NCBI GenBank assembly: GCA_017454015.1
Contig: JAFTDW010000045.1
Span: 1 to 34,410, forward strand
DNA length: 34,410 nt
DNA from: Bacteroidales bacterium
GTDB taxonomy: Bacteria; Bacteroidota; Bacteroidia; Bacteroidales; P3
Reading direction: 5' to 3'
Within the stretch, counting starts at the first letter, position 1; every line of letters starts with the position of its first letter. Shown piece after piece: positions 24,567 through 32,887 of this stretch. Under the pieces are notes generated by a model. It did not search any database and was not told the DNA's origin. It saw nothing but the letters and a program-made list of their open reading frames with translations. The translations under genes and the position numbers were made by a program.

Positions 24567-26075
24567 CTATGCCGGGTTCAATCGCCTTATTCCACGAATA
24601 AAAGACGGCTTGTGATTATAATAATAGTAACTACCAGGGCGACACCACCCAAACCCATAAGCATAATAAGGAGCTTCAAAATCGTAGTAATAAGTTGTTC
24701 CACTGGATCCGGTTGCTGGTGTCCAATAATAGCCTGAGGGTAGAAAAGTACATCCTGCAGACTCCATTAAAAACCAGTCGTATGCCGTGTATATATTGTC
24801 TGAGTATCCCTCCCTGTTGTCGTATTGTGGATAGCCTTGGCCTTGTATGAATGTTGGACTCGTTACGTTGTTCGGATGGGTATAACCGATAGGAAAGAAA
24901 ATTATGCCGGATACACCATCCACAGTTGCCCAAATCCAACTATTATCATTCTTAATCATATCTAATTCAGTATTTGTCGGTAAATACCATGGGTGTTGAT
25001 AAGAGGGTAATACCCAAAATTTTTCTAATCTATAATTAGTAGTATTAATAGGATAAGTTTCATAATGACAAAATCTGTCAAACCACCCACTATAAGTAGT
25101 ATACGAGGCATATGTAAAATGGCAGTTTCCATTATAGTCGTCTAAAGGAATCTTGTCATATTGGCGGGCTGCATATCGTGTGGTACCTGTTGATGGCTGG
25201 AGTTGATAGTTTCCTGGGGCAAAAATACAAGTTAAATCATTAGGGTATTGTCTATATTTTTGTCTATATGCTATGAATGATAGGTCGTTTAAGGTTATGG
25301 TAGTTATTTTGCTGCGTTCTATGATGATGTTGCTGGTTGCGCTTTTCAAACAACGGGTGCCATCCGATGTAGTAATTAGTATTCGAAACTCACTATAATT
25401 ACCCGCAGGAAGGTACATGTAGAAATCATTCGAGATGTCAATACCATCGGTATTACAACAGGCCAATGTAGTTACATTATTTCCTGTCGGGGTAGATATT
25501 CTAACCGATTTTTCGCGACCCGATATTGAGGTAGATCCGTTTGTGTTGCAGTTGGTGGCCACGGCAATACGGATGACTTTTACCGACGACGTGGCCGACA
25601 GCCTGAACCGCACCACGCCGCATAGGTGATAGAACTTCAGGTTCATGTCGTCGCTCACGGCATACATGGGCAACCCATGCAGCGAGCCGTCGGGGGTATA
25701 CTGCACAGCGGGTAGTGTTACTTGGTTGGCGCTTGTGCGAATGTCGGCAGGATAAACCACGGTATATGGCCCTGACGCCAGGTCTGCGCCAGAACTCTTG
25801 ATATACTCTCCGTTGGCAGTGCCTACACACGATGACGCAATTTCGTATACCGCTGTATTGGATGAGGCGTCGCGTACGCTTATCTGGTCGTTGGCCGACC
25901 ACAGCAATCTACCACCGCTGTATACAACCTTGCCGTTCTCAGTGGTGGGCTCCACTGTGGCCTTGAAAACCGAGGTGTCGACCTCCTTGCCGCAACCCGC
26001 CAAAAGTGCTGCTGCCGCCGCAAAAACTATCATAGATTTGCTCATGACGGCGTGAAATGTTGCTTTTTGTTTCAT
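24567..26075 (-). CDS. Fimbrillin-like lipoprotein with a FISUMP-type C-terminal domain
   Basis: 502 residues from ATG 26075. Signal and lipobox AALLAGC precede an acceptor Cys near residue 28. The N-terminal half follows the Bacteroidales fimbrillin-like pattern: VFKATVE, LLWSANDQISV, then ASGPYTVVYPADI and VVRFRLS. The C-terminal ~200 residues are aromatic, with WYLPTNTELDMI, GYYWTPATGSSGTTYYYDF and a closing IRGIRRL, the order seen in Fibrobacter-type major paralogous (FISUMP) domains. A surface fimbrial or adhesive role is likely. Base composition changes within the gene: the 5' ~500 bp are GC-rich like the neighbours, the 3' ~1 kb is distinctly AT-rich, suggesting a domain acquired by recombination. 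An alternative start at 26045 gives an 18-residue signal. Confidence 0.8.
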   Translation of the reverse strand: MKQKATFHAVMSKSMIVFAAAAALLAGCGKEVDTSVFKATVEPTTENGKVVYSGGRLLWSANDQISVRDASSNTAVYEIASSCVGTANGEYIKSSGADLASGPYTVVYPADIRTSANQVTLPAVQYTPDGSLHGLPMYAVSDDMNLKFYHLCGVVRFRLSATSSVKVIRIAVATNCNTNGSTSISGREKSVRISTPTGNNVTTLACCNTDGIDISNDFYMYLPAGNYSEFRILITTSDGTRCLKSATSNIIIERSKITTITLNDLSFIAYRQKYRQYPNDLTCIFAPGNYQLQPSTGTTRYAARQYDKIPLDDYNGNCHFTYASYTTYSGWFDRFCHYETYPINTTNYRLEKFWVLPSYQHPWYLPTNTELDMIKNDNSWIWATVDGVSGIIFFPIGYTHPNNVTSPTFIQGQGYPQYDNREGYSDNIYTAYDWFLMESAGCTFLPSGYYWTPATGSSGTTYYYDFEAPYYAYGFGWCRPGSYYYYNHKPSFIRGIRRLNPA

Positions 26076-26149
26076 TTGTGTGTTTATTAAATGTATGTAA
26101 ATTATATGTTTGTACAAAAATCCCAAGAATTTCCGTTTGCGCGAAACTA

Positions 26150-26190
26150 CAAATATTATTGCATAATATTTGGTTCAAATTTGGTTCAAA
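26150..26190 (-). promoter_or_regulatory. Possible promoter of the fimbrillin-like gene with a tandem 11-bp repeat
   Basis: On the minus strand AATATTTG (26157-26150, one mismatch to the -7 element) lies 18 bp after TTTG (26179-26176). The -33 region sits in a perfect tandem repeat, TTTGGTTCAAA twice on the plus strand (26169-26190). Each unit is a TTTG/CAAA dyad, which could be an operator. Confidence 0.4.
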
Positions 26191-26323
26191 TGCATTGTGT
26201 ACAATTCTCTGCATCTCGATAATTGAAAAACATCGGCGTCCTGCCGTTGGGCTGGAGCCGATGTCCTCGGTTTTTCGGATACAAGAAAGGCGCAAATTCC
26301 TCTCGTTAGTTTACCGCTTATTT

Positions 26324-26446
26324 CTGGAAGGGTGGTCTGGTATACCTCGAAGCAAATAAGGGTGAAAGCAATCTACGCCCAAAGCGTAAACTTTCGCATT
26401 CCTTATTCTCGCTTCTTGATAAGAGTTTACCAGACCGTTTATCCAG
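26324..26446. ncRNA. Candidate structured RNA or long hairpin element (rod-shaped fold)
   Basis: Six nested pairings fold the segment into one rod: CTGGA/TCCAG (26324, 26442), GGTCTGGTA/TACCAGACC (26334, 26428), GAAGC/GCTTC (26349, 26411), AATAAGG/CCTTATT (26355, 26401), GAAAG/CTTTC (26364, 26391) and ACGC/GCGT (26375, 26384) with a CCAAA loop. The order is fully nested with small internal loops. Strand and transcription are unknown; a hairpin with a T-run on the plus strand lies 100 bp downstream. It could be a small RNA or a remnant mobile hairpin. Confidence 0.45.
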
Positions 26447-26549
26447 GAGAACAAGAGCGTCAGCTCAGTATGTTATCTGTATGTCTATTGTATCAATATT
26501 CTACATGATACCACGGTAATCATTAATAATTTCTGTCGGCAGTTAGCAA

Positions 26550-26599
26550 ATAGTGATTGGCGATGCGACATCATGTCGTTATCAATCGCCAATCACTAT
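26550..26599. terminator. Long stem-loop, probably bidirectional terminator
   Basis: ATAGTGATTGGCGAT pairs perfectly with ATCGCCAATCACTAT (26585-26599). Inside is a second stem CGACAT/ATGTCG. A T-run (CTTGTTTTTT) follows on the plus strand; on the minus strand the hairpin lies just past the stop of the acyl-CoA synthetase gene. Confidence 0.6.
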
Positions 26600-26615
26600 C
26601 TTGTTTTTTAGGGTA

Positions 26616-28688
26616 TTACTTTTCGAGGCGGATGCGGGCGTCGACGGCTGTGACGTAGCGCGGGTTGCCAAGCAGCGGGTTGAGGTCCATCTCGGCAATC
26701 TCCGGCGCGGCCTGCACGAGGGCGCTGACGCGGGCTATCTGGTCGGCGTAGAGGTCGAGGTTGACGGCTTCCTGTCCGCGAACACCTTGCAGTATCTTGT
26801 AGCCGCGGAGCTGTTTGAGCATCTCTTTGGCCTCGGCGGCGGTGATGGGGGCAAGGGCGCTCTGCACGTCTTTCAGAACCTCGATGAAGATGCCGCCCAG
26901 TCCGAAGAATATCTGATGGCCGAACTTGGCATCCTTGATGGCGCCGATGTACACGTCGGTACCGTCGAGCATGGGGTACATCTCAACAGCGTAGGTCTCG
27001 GGAATGACAATGAGGCGGTCGAACTCGCGAGCCACAGTGTCGAGGTCTTTCACGCCGAGGGTCACGCCGCCCACATCGCTTTTGTGCAGCGGGCCGACGA
27101 CTTTCATCACCAGCGGCACATCCTTGGAGCAGCCCACCTCTTTGGCGAAGGCCAGGGCGTCCTCTTTCTTCGACACTTCGACGCTCTTCTTGCGGCTGAT
27201 GCCTGCTGCGTCGAGCAACTCGTTGTAGTCGGCTATCTCCATGTAGCCGTCTTTGCAGCGATCCACGGTGGCGCGGATGCGTGCCACATCAATGGCGGGC
27301 TGCTCCACCTGCTCGGGCTGCGGCTTGGGTGTGTTGTACACCTTGCAGAGAGCATTGCCAAGCACACACTCTTCGGGGAAGTTGATACGCCCTTTGGCGA
27401 TGAACTCCTGTATCTCGTCTTTGACGTTGATGATGGAGGGCAGCACGGGGAAGATGGGTTTCTTGCAGGTCTTCATCTTCTGGTCGAGAAGGTCGTAAAC
27501 CTCGCGGTTGGAGAAGAGTCCCGGCGAGCCGAAGATAACGACGCTGAAGTCGATGTCGGTGTACTCGTTCTCTACGGCGTCGATGATGTAGCCCAGCTGC
27601 TCTGCCGTGCCTGTGGCGAGGAAGTCGATGGGGTTGCCCACCGACGAGCCTGCGAAGAGCTTGGAGAGCAGTGCGGGGCTTGCTGGGTGCTCCTTGAGGC
27701 TGGGCACCTCCATGCCGCCGTTGCTGAGCACGTCGGTAAGCATCACAGCAGGACCGCCGGCGTGGGTGATGACGGCGCAGCGGTTGCCCTTGATTTCGGG
27801 GTGCATGAATACGGCGCAGACCGTGGTGAGCTCCTGACGGTTGCTGCAGCGCACTATGCCGGCCTTGCGGAACAGGGCGTCGACGGCGGCGTCATTGGTG
27901 GCGAGGGCTCCCGTGTGGCTCGATGCGGCACGGCTGCCGGCGGCGCTGCCGCCGCTCTTGATGGCTGCTATATGGCAGCCTTTGTTGATAAGGCTGCGGC
28001 TGTGCTTGAGCAGACGCTGCGGGTCGCCTATCTTCTCCATGTAAAGCATGATGACGCGGCTCGAACGTTCGGGGTCGAAGGTGGTGTCGAGGTGCTCCAG
28101 CACATCTTCTATACCCAACTGGGCACTGTTGCCTACAGCCCACACGCTGTTGAAGGTGAGGCCGTTGCTGATGCCGTATTCCTTGATGAACACTGCGGTG
28201 GCGCCGCTGCCGGTGATGAAGTCCACACCGTGCGGGTCGAGCTTGGGTATCGGGGTGTCGAAGCATCCGCTGGAGTTGGTGTTGAGGAATCCCGTGCAGT
28301 TGGGACCTATCAGCGAGCCGCCCACAGCGTTGATGCTGTCAACGATGTGTCTCTCAATGGCGGCGCCCTCCTCGTTCTCCTCGGAGAAGCCAGCGCTGAT
28401 GATGATAAAGCCCTTGGTGCCTTTCTGCTGCGTGAGCACGTCGACAGTGGCGGGGCAGAACTTGGCGGCGATGCAGAGTATGGCGCAGTCCACCTGCGGC
28501 AGGTCTTCGGCCTTGGCGTAGCATTTCACGCCCTGCACCTCGGTCTCCTTGGGGTTGACGGCGTAGACCTCGCCTTTGAAGTTGCTCTCAAGCAGGTTCT
28601 TGAGAGCTTTGCCGCCAGGTTTGTGTATGTCGCTTGATGCACCGCATATAACTATGCTGCGCGGGTTGAGCAGTTCTTTTGCTATCAT
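26616..28688 (-). CDS. ADP-forming acetyl/acyl-CoA synthetase, fused alpha-beta subunits
   Basis: Converts acyl-CoA + ADP + phosphate to acid + CoA + ATP, giving substrate-level ATP in fermenters. 690 residues: CoA-binding Rossmann domain (PRSIVICGASSD..GGKALKNLL) at 1-130, two succinyl-CoA-synthetase-like domains at about 145-460, and an ATP-grasp domain from about 480. The phosphorylated catalytic histidine is H258 in SSHTGALA; the ATP-grasp part shows PLVMKVVGPLHKSDVGGV and a C-terminal EMDLNPLL motif. The start at 28688 places the Rossmann motif normally. It lies 81 bp after pepD on the same strand, separated by a strong hairpin; peptide breakdown and acid release fit together, but that link is inference. 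Confidence 0.93.
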   Translation of the reverse strand: MIAKELLNPRSIVICGASSDIHKPGGKALKNLLESNFKGEVYAVNPKETEVQGVKCYAKAEDLPQVDCAILCIAAKFCPATVDVLTQQKGTKGFIIISAGFSEENEEGAAIERHIVDSINAVGGSLIGPNCTGFLNTNSSGCFDTPIPKLDPHGVDFITGSGATAVFIKEYGISNGLTFNSVWAVGNSAQLGIEDVLEHLDTTFDPERSSRVIMLYMEKIGDPQRLLKHSRSLINKGCHIAAIKSGGSAAGSRAASSHTGALATNDAAVDALFRKAGIVRCSNRQELTTVCAVFMHPEIKGNRCAVITHAGGPAVMLTDVLSNGGMEVPSLKEHPASPALLSKLFAGSSVGNPIDFLATGTAEQLGYIIDAVENEYTDIDFSVVIFGSPGLFSNREVYDLLDQKMKTCKKPIFPVLPSIINVKDEIQEFIAKGRINFPEECVLGNALCKVYNTPKPQPEQVEQPAIDVARIRATVDRCKDGYMEIADYNELLDAAGISRKKSVEVSKKEDALAFAKEVGCSKDVPLVMKVVGPLHKSDVGGVTLGVKDLDTVAREFDRLIVIPETYAVEMYPMLDGTDVYIGAIKDAKFGHQIFFGLGGIFIEVLKDVQSALAPITAAEAKEMLKQLRGYKILQGVRGQEAVNLDLYADQIARVSALVQAAPEIAEMDLNPLLGNPRYVTAVDARIRLEK

Positions 28689-28716
28689 TTATCTATGGTG
28701 GTTTAGTTATTGGAAC

Positions 28717-28748
28717 TCAGAGTACTCGGAATAATCCGAGTACTCTGA
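28717..28748. terminator. Perfect 14-bp stem-loop between pepD and the acyl-CoA synthetase gene
   Basis: TCAGAGTACTCGGA, loop ATAA, then TCCGAGTACTCTGA. No T-run follows on the minus strand, so it may attenuate transcription or protect mRNA ends rather than terminate fully. Confidence 0.55.
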
Positions 28749-28769
28749 ATACTCTGTATTACAGTCTGG

Positions 28770-30224
28770 TTATTTCTTCACAGGCATTGCTTCGAGGGTG
28801 GCCACAAGATAATCGAAGAACTTCTTGGTGCTTGGGATGTTGGCGCGCTCGTCGGGGCTGTGGGGGCTGTTGAGGGTGGGGCCGAAGGAGATCATCTCCA
28901 TGTCGGGGTATTTGCCGCCAAGCAGTCCGCATTCCAGACCGGCGTGGATAGCCATCACCTTGGGCTCTTTCTTGTAGAGCTTCTTGTAGGTCTGTTTCAT
29001 GGTCTTGAGCAGCGAGCTCTCCATGTTGGGTTTCCATCCCGGATAGGCACCGGTGAGGGCGCACTTGCCACCGGCCAGCTCGGCCAGGCACACCAGACGC
29101 TCGGCCAGAGCCTCTTTGGCACTGTCGACACTGCTGCGCAACAGAGCCTTGATGGTGAACTTCTTGCCGGCGGTGTTCATGATGGCGAGGTTCAAGGAGG
29201 TCTCGACGAGGCCTTCCATGTCCTTGCTCATGCGGATGACTCCGTTGGGGGCAATCATTACGGTGTTGATAATCTTCTGCGTGTCGGCCTCGCTGATGAC
29301 ATTGGCGCTCATGCGCACATCTTCGAGTTTGATGAAGAAGTCGGGCTCCACTTTGCCGAGCTCTTTCTTCACCCACTCAGCCACTTTGTTCAGCTCCTTC
29401 ACGATGCAGTCCTTGTGAGCCTTGGGCATGGCAAAGGTGATGCTGGCGTCGCGCGGTATGGCGTTGCGCATGTTGCCGCCGTCGACTTCTATGAGGCGTA
29501 TGTCGCAGTCGGCAACCCAACGGATATGGCGGAATATGAGTTTGTTGGCATTGGCACGGCCGGTGTTGATTTCCATGCCGCTATGGCCGCCCTTGAGGCC
29601 GCCGAGCGTGAGTTTCATGGCGCAGTAGCCCTTGGGGGCTTTCTCGGTGGAGTAGGGGATGGTGAGGGTGGCGTCGATACCGCCGGCGCAGCCCACATAG
29701 AGCTCGCCCTCGGTCTCGCTGTCGAGGTTGAGGAGATATTTGCCTTTCAGCTCGCCTTTCTTGAGGCCGAAAGCGCCGGTCATGCCGGTCTCTTCGTCGG
29801 TGGTGATGAGGGCTTCGATGGGACCGTGTTTGATGGTCTTGCTCTCAAGCACCGCCATGGCGGCAGCCACGCCGAGGCCGTCGTCGGCGCCAAGGGTGGT
29901 GTCGCAGGCATACACCCAGTCGCCTACAATTTTGGTCTCGATGGGGTCTTTCTCGAAGTTGTGGACCTTGCCGGCACGGGCTTGTGGCACCATATCCATG
30001 TGAGCCTGAAGCACTACGGGCTCGCGGTTCTCCATGCCTTTGGTGGCGGGCTTGCTCATTATCACGTTGCCGACTTTGTCAACCCGGCAGTCAATTTTGT
30101 TCTTCTTGGCCCATTTCACCAAGTAGTCGCGGACGGCTTCTTCGTGTTTCGACGGACGAGGGCAACGGGTAAGGTTGTAGAAATTGCCCCACAGAGCTTT
30201 CGGTTCAAGGTCTTTGATTGTCAT
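28770..30224 (-). CDS. pepD: Aminoacyl-histidine dipeptidase (peptidase D, M20 family)
   Basis: Dinuclear zinc dipeptidase cleaving X-His and other dipeptides in the cytoplasm. 484 residues. Metal and catalytic residues: H75 and D77 in LQAHMDMVPQ, D114 in GADDGLG, and E144/E145 in TTDEETG. The dimerisation lid domain lies at about 190-380, and a late His is in NSPHSPDER. Length and order match PepD. It is the first gene of a minus-strand pair with the ADP-forming synthetase. Upstream is a divergent region shared with the ABC operon; a weak -7-like word TAACTTCG (30279-30272) may serve it. Confidence 0.95.
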   Translation of the reverse strand: MTIKDLEPKALWGNFYNLTRCPRPSKHEEAVRDYLVKWAKKNKIDCRVDKVGNVIMSKPATKGMENREPVVLQAHMDMVPQARAGKVHNFEKDPIETKIVGDWVYACDTTLGADDGLGVAAAMAVLESKTIKHGPIEALITTDEETGMTGAFGLKKGELKGKYLLNLDSETEGELYVGCAGGIDATLTIPYSTEKAPKGYCAMKLTLGGLKGGHSGMEINTGRANANKLIFRHIRWVADCDIRLIEVDGGNMRNAIPRDASITFAMPKAHKDCIVKELNKVAEWVKKELGKVEPDFFIKLEDVRMSANVISEADTQKIINTVMIAPNGVIRMSKDMEGLVETSLNLAIMNTAGKKFTIKALLRSSVDSAKEALAERLVCLAELAGGKCALTGAYPGWKPNMESSLLKTMKQTYKKLYKKEPKVMAIHAGLECGLLGGKYPDMEMISFGPTLNSPHSPDERANIPSTKKFFDYLVATLEAMPVKK

Positions 30225-30537
30225 AATTTTATGTGTATTTTGGTTAATTATTGATATTCGATTTTACTATGCGAAGTTACGAAATATATTTGATATATAT
30301 ATAAAAATCGCTGATATACTTATCAAAAACATATTCACACAGCACTTTTTTTTCAAAAAAAATTGAAGAAAAAATTTGCAGAATGAAAAAATAGTCGTAC
30401 CTTTGCAGTGTACTAATAAACTAACACACTCAAACAACATTTGCGCAATGCATTGCAAATCATAGAAATAAATCGAAAAAACCATTACAACGAAAGACAA
30501 GAAAAACAATAATAAACAACAAAAACACTAAAAAGTT
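30225..30537. other. Divergent AT-rich regulatory region between pepD and the ABC operon
   Basis: 313 bp, no gene. The left half has a weak minus-strand -7-like word (TAACTTCG) and a TATATATATA tract; the right half carries the plus-strand ABC promoter and an A-rich leader of about 130 nt before ATG 30538. Confidence 0.6.
30375..30405 (+). promoter_or_regulatory. Consensus Bacteroidota promoter of the ABC/GntR operon
   Basis: TTTG (30375-30378), 19 bp, then TACCTTTG (30398-30405): both elements fit the consensus exactly. This is the best promoter in the window. Confidence 0.7.
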
Positions 30538-31365
30538 ATGATTGAAATCAAAGATTTATTGTTTGCCTATGGCAAAAAAAGTGTTTTCGACAACATAAGC
30601 CTGCGGCTTGAGAGCGGAGCCGTCTATGGGTTGCTTGGCGAGAACGGGGTGGGGAAGACCACGCTGCTCAAGATTGTCAGTGGGCTGCTGCGCCCCACGT
30701 TGGGTTGCTGCCGCGTCGACGGCGAAGAGTGTTTCGACCGTGCCCCCTCTTTCTTGCAGTCGGTGTTTCTTTTGCCCGACGAGGTGCCGCTGCCCGACAA
30801 CGCCACGCCCGATGCCTTTTTCAACGACCTGGCCCCGTTTTATCCCAAGCAGAGCGGCGAAATGCTCCGCAATATGGCCAAAGAGCTGCAGGTGGACACC
30901 TCGGTAAAGTTCAACGTGATGAGCTTCGGCCAGCAGAAGAAGGCATTGTTGGCTTGTGCCATGGCACTGAACACCGACTATCTGCTGCTCGACGAGCCCA
31001 CCAACGGGCTGGACATCCCCTCCAAGGCCGATTTCCGTCGCCTGCTTAGCGACCGTATAGGACAGGGGCAGACTATAGTCATATCCACCCATCAGGTGAA
31101 GGATGTGGAGAACCTTATCGACCCCATCATCATCATCTCCAACAACAGCGTGCTGCTCAACGCCAGTGTGGAGCGCATCACCGAGAAGCTCTATTTTGAG
31201 TATGGCGGCGAGCAACACCCCGAGGCACTCTACAGCGAGATGATGCCCGGCGGATACCTCAACGTGCTGGTCAACAACGGCATGGGCGAGAGCCAGATAA
31301 GTATTGAGGGCCTCTTCAACGCCGTGCTTCGCAACGCCGCGACCATTAAGAACATTTTCGATTAA
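30538..31365 (+). CDS. ABC transporter ATP-binding protein (YtrB-like)
   Basis: 275-residue ATPase. Walker A GENGVGKTT (34-42), Q-loop region around SVFLLPDEV, signature MSFGQQKK (a divergent LSGGQ), Walker B YLLLDEPTNGLD and switch ISTHQ. The divergent signature and short C-terminal domain resemble GntR-linked exporters of the YtrB/bacitracin-sensor type. It is followed by a membrane protein and a GntR regulator, a known arrangement for cell-envelope-stress or antibiotic-responsive ABC systems. The start at 30538 follows an A-rich leader. An R1 element separates it from the membrane gene. Confidence 0.9.
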   Translation: MIEIKDLLFAYGKKSVFDNISLRLESGAVYGLLGENGVGKTTLLKIVSGLLRPTLGCCRVDGEECFDRAPSFLQSVFLLPDEVPLPDNATPDAFFNDLAPFYPKQSGEMLRNMAKELQVDTSVKFNVMSFGQQKKALLACAMALNTDYLLLDEPTNGLDIPSKADFRRLLSDRIGQGQTIVISTHQVKDVENLIDPIIIISNNSVLLNASVERITEKLYFEYGGEQHPEALYSEMMPGGYLNVLVNNGMGESQISIEGLFNAVLRNAATIKNIFD

Positions 31366-31367
31366 CT

Positions 31368-31448
31368 GAGCCCGGAGTGCAAATCACAAAGTGTTTGCAC
31401 TCCGACGAGGCAAGAAAACGATGGTTTCGAAGAAAACAACCTGTTTTG
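31368..31448 (-). repeat. R1 interspersed element, single A-type unit in an operon gap
   Basis: A strong dyad GGAGTGCAAA/TTTGCACTCC (31374-31383 with 31394-31403), with CAC/GTG inside, is followed by AAGAAAACGATGGTTTCGAAG. It matches the A-type unit at 13686. It lies between the ATPase and membrane genes and is the least degraded dyad of the family. Confidence 0.75.
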
Positions 31449-31473
31449 AATAACCATAAAAAACCGTAATAAA

Positions 31474-32280
31474 ATGAACAAATTCAGTTTCAATAGATTT
31501 CAGAAGGTTGTGGTGCGCGATTTCCACAACACCCTTTCGCTCTATGGCATGAGTATGCTCGTCATGATGCTGGTGCCGTCGGCTATATGGCTGATAGGCC
31601 TTGTCTTTGGTTTGAACTATGCCGACGCAGACGGCACGGACTTAGTGATGCGCCACATGGTTGTTATTATTATGGCATATCTGGCGGCAGCCATAGCGCC
31701 ACTTAAGATATACAATAGCTGCAACCTGCGCGGAAAAGGCAACTATTTTGCCATGCTCCCCGCCACGTTGGGCGAGAAGTTCTGCAGTATGTTGCTCTAT
31801 TGTTTCATTGTCAGCCCCTTGGCTGTGTTCTGCGGTGCCTATCTCGTCGACACCCTGCTCACCCTGCTGCCCTTTGGTCATAACAAAGATTTCCTCTGGA
31901 ACGAGCCCCAATGGTTGAACAGCCTTGGTGAAGAAATCAACTTTGGACTCCCCCAGATAGTCTTGATTTTTGCGACACAGATATTCTCCTATTCGGCGGT
32001 GTTCATGTTTGCCAACACGATATTCAAGAAACACAAATTCATCTTCACAGTCCTGTGGCTCATGCTGATAGGCTATGTCGTATCTATCATTTCTATCCCC
32101 ATTTTGATGCATGTCGACTGGAGTGGCAGCTTTATGGCAACCATTGCCAAGTGGGTCGAGAACACAAGCCCCGACAAAGTGTTGTCGATTATTACCTGGA
32201 TTGGTATGTTGCTGAATGTTCTGATAGCAGCGGTGTTCTCGTTCTTTACCTACCGTCGTCTGAAGAAAATGCAATACTAA
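31474..32280 (+). CDS. Six-helix membrane protein, ABC permease partner
   Basis: 268 residues with hydrophobic segments near 25-48, 60-78, 100-125, 150-175, 185-210 and 235-258 and a basic C-terminus (RRLKKMQY). There is no sequence motif, as is common for this kind of permease. It stands between the ATPase and the GntR regulator and ends 13 bp before the regulator, so it is almost certainly the permease of the system. Substrate unknown. Confidence 0.85.
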   Translation: MNKFSFNRFQKVVVRDFHNTLSLYGMSMLVMMLVPSAIWLIGLVFGLNYADADGTDLVMRHMVVIIMAYLAAAIAPLKIYNSCNLRGKGNYFAMLPATLGEKFCSMLLYCFIVSPLAVFCGAYLVDTLLTLLPFGHNKDFLWNEPQWLNSLGEEINFGLPQIVLIFATQIFSYSAVFMFANTIFKKHKFIFTVLWLMLIGYVVSIISIPILMHVDWSGSFMATIAKWVENTSPDKVLSIITWIGMLLNVLIAAVFSFFTYRRLKKMQY

Positions 32281-32293
32281 AACAGCAATAATT

Positions 32294-32635
32294 ATGGACT
32301 TCAAGAAGCAAAAACCTATATATCAGCAGATAGCCGACACGCTGTGTGAGCGTATTGTCGGCGGCGAGTTGGCGGCAGAAGAGCGAGTGCCGAGTGTGCG
32401 CGACGTTGCCATGCAGCTGGGCGTGAACCCCAACACGGTGATGCGTACCTTCGATTATCTCCAGTCCGCCGAGATTATCTACAACAAGCGTGGCGTGGGC
32501 TACTTTGTGTCGTCCGACGCCACCGACAGGATACTGGCACTCCGCCGCAAAGAGTTCATGGAAGAGGACCTGCCAGCCTTTGTCCAGAAGATGAATATGT
32601 TAGGTCTTACATTCGACGACATCTCCAAGATGTAA
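32294..32635 (+). CDS. GntR-family regulator, YtrA subgroup
   Basis: 113 residues: a GntR winged helix (KPIYQQIADTLCERIVGGEL, then VPSVRDVAMQLGVNPNTVMRTFDYL and the wing RGVGYFV) plus a short C-terminal helical tail, the size of YtrA-type members that lack a large effector domain. As the last gene of the ABC operon it probably represses that operon. No clear operator was found by eye near 30375-30537. A strong terminator follows. Confidence 0.92.
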   Translation: MDFKKQKPIYQQIADTLCERIVGGELAAEERVPSVRDVAMQLGVNPNTVMRTFDYLQSAEIIYNKRGVGYFVSSDATDRILALRRKEFMEEDLPAFVQKMNMLGLTFDDISKM

Positions 32636-32656
32636 AACAATCACAAAGCGCGTATC

Positions 32657-32697
32657 AGCGTCCGGCTGCGGATTTTTTAAATCCGCAGCCGGACGCT
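32657..32697 (+). terminator. Strong rho-independent terminator of the ABC/GntR operon
   Basis: AGCGTCCGGCTGCGGATTT pairs perfectly over 19 bp with its complement at 32679-32697, with loop TTT and a TTTTCTTG tail. Confidence 0.9.
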
Positions 32698-32887
32698 TTT
32701 CTTGTGTGTGACACAATAATGTAAAAACTTATGCATTATAGTAAAAACATTGATGTTCAACGGTGTCTCAATAGCTTGATAACACATTATCGCCCATTCA
32801 TCTCATAAAAAAGCCACCGTGCCCGGGGCGTCAGCCCCGTGTCCTGCCGAGTATAGAGAATTATATTGCTTCCCCAAGGCAATAAAA

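Larger units (their letters stand above)
26076..26615. other. 540-bp non-coding region with a rod-shaped foldable segment
   Basis: From left to right: the leader and promoter of the minus-strand lipoprotein with an 11-bp tandem repeat, an 8-bp stem ACATCGGC/GCCGATGT (26230-26237 with 26257-26264), the long nested inverted repeat at 26324-26446, and a 15-bp perfect hairpin (26550-26599). Open frames crossing it have no protein character. Confidence 0.7.

Noticed and set aside
25939-26295. Minus-strand ORF upstream of the fimbrillin-like gene
   Set aside because: It overlaps the lipoprotein's signal region in another frame and crosses the promoter and repeats; no domain character.
26220-26300. 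tRNA or tRNA remnant suggested by a GC-rich stem region
   Set aside because: No cloverleaf, T-loop GTTCGA or anticodon arm could be laid out on either strand. No tRNA or rRNA genes were found elsewhere in the window.
26324-26446. Integron attC site or retron msd for the rod-shaped segment
   Set aside because: No GTTRRRY/RYYYAAC core boxes at the ends, and no integrase or reverse transcriptase gene nearby.
32819-32887. Upstream GTG start for the AraC-type regulator
   Set aside because: The added residues come from a GGGGC..GCCCC palindrome typical of intergenic DNA; ATG 32888 fits the domain start better.
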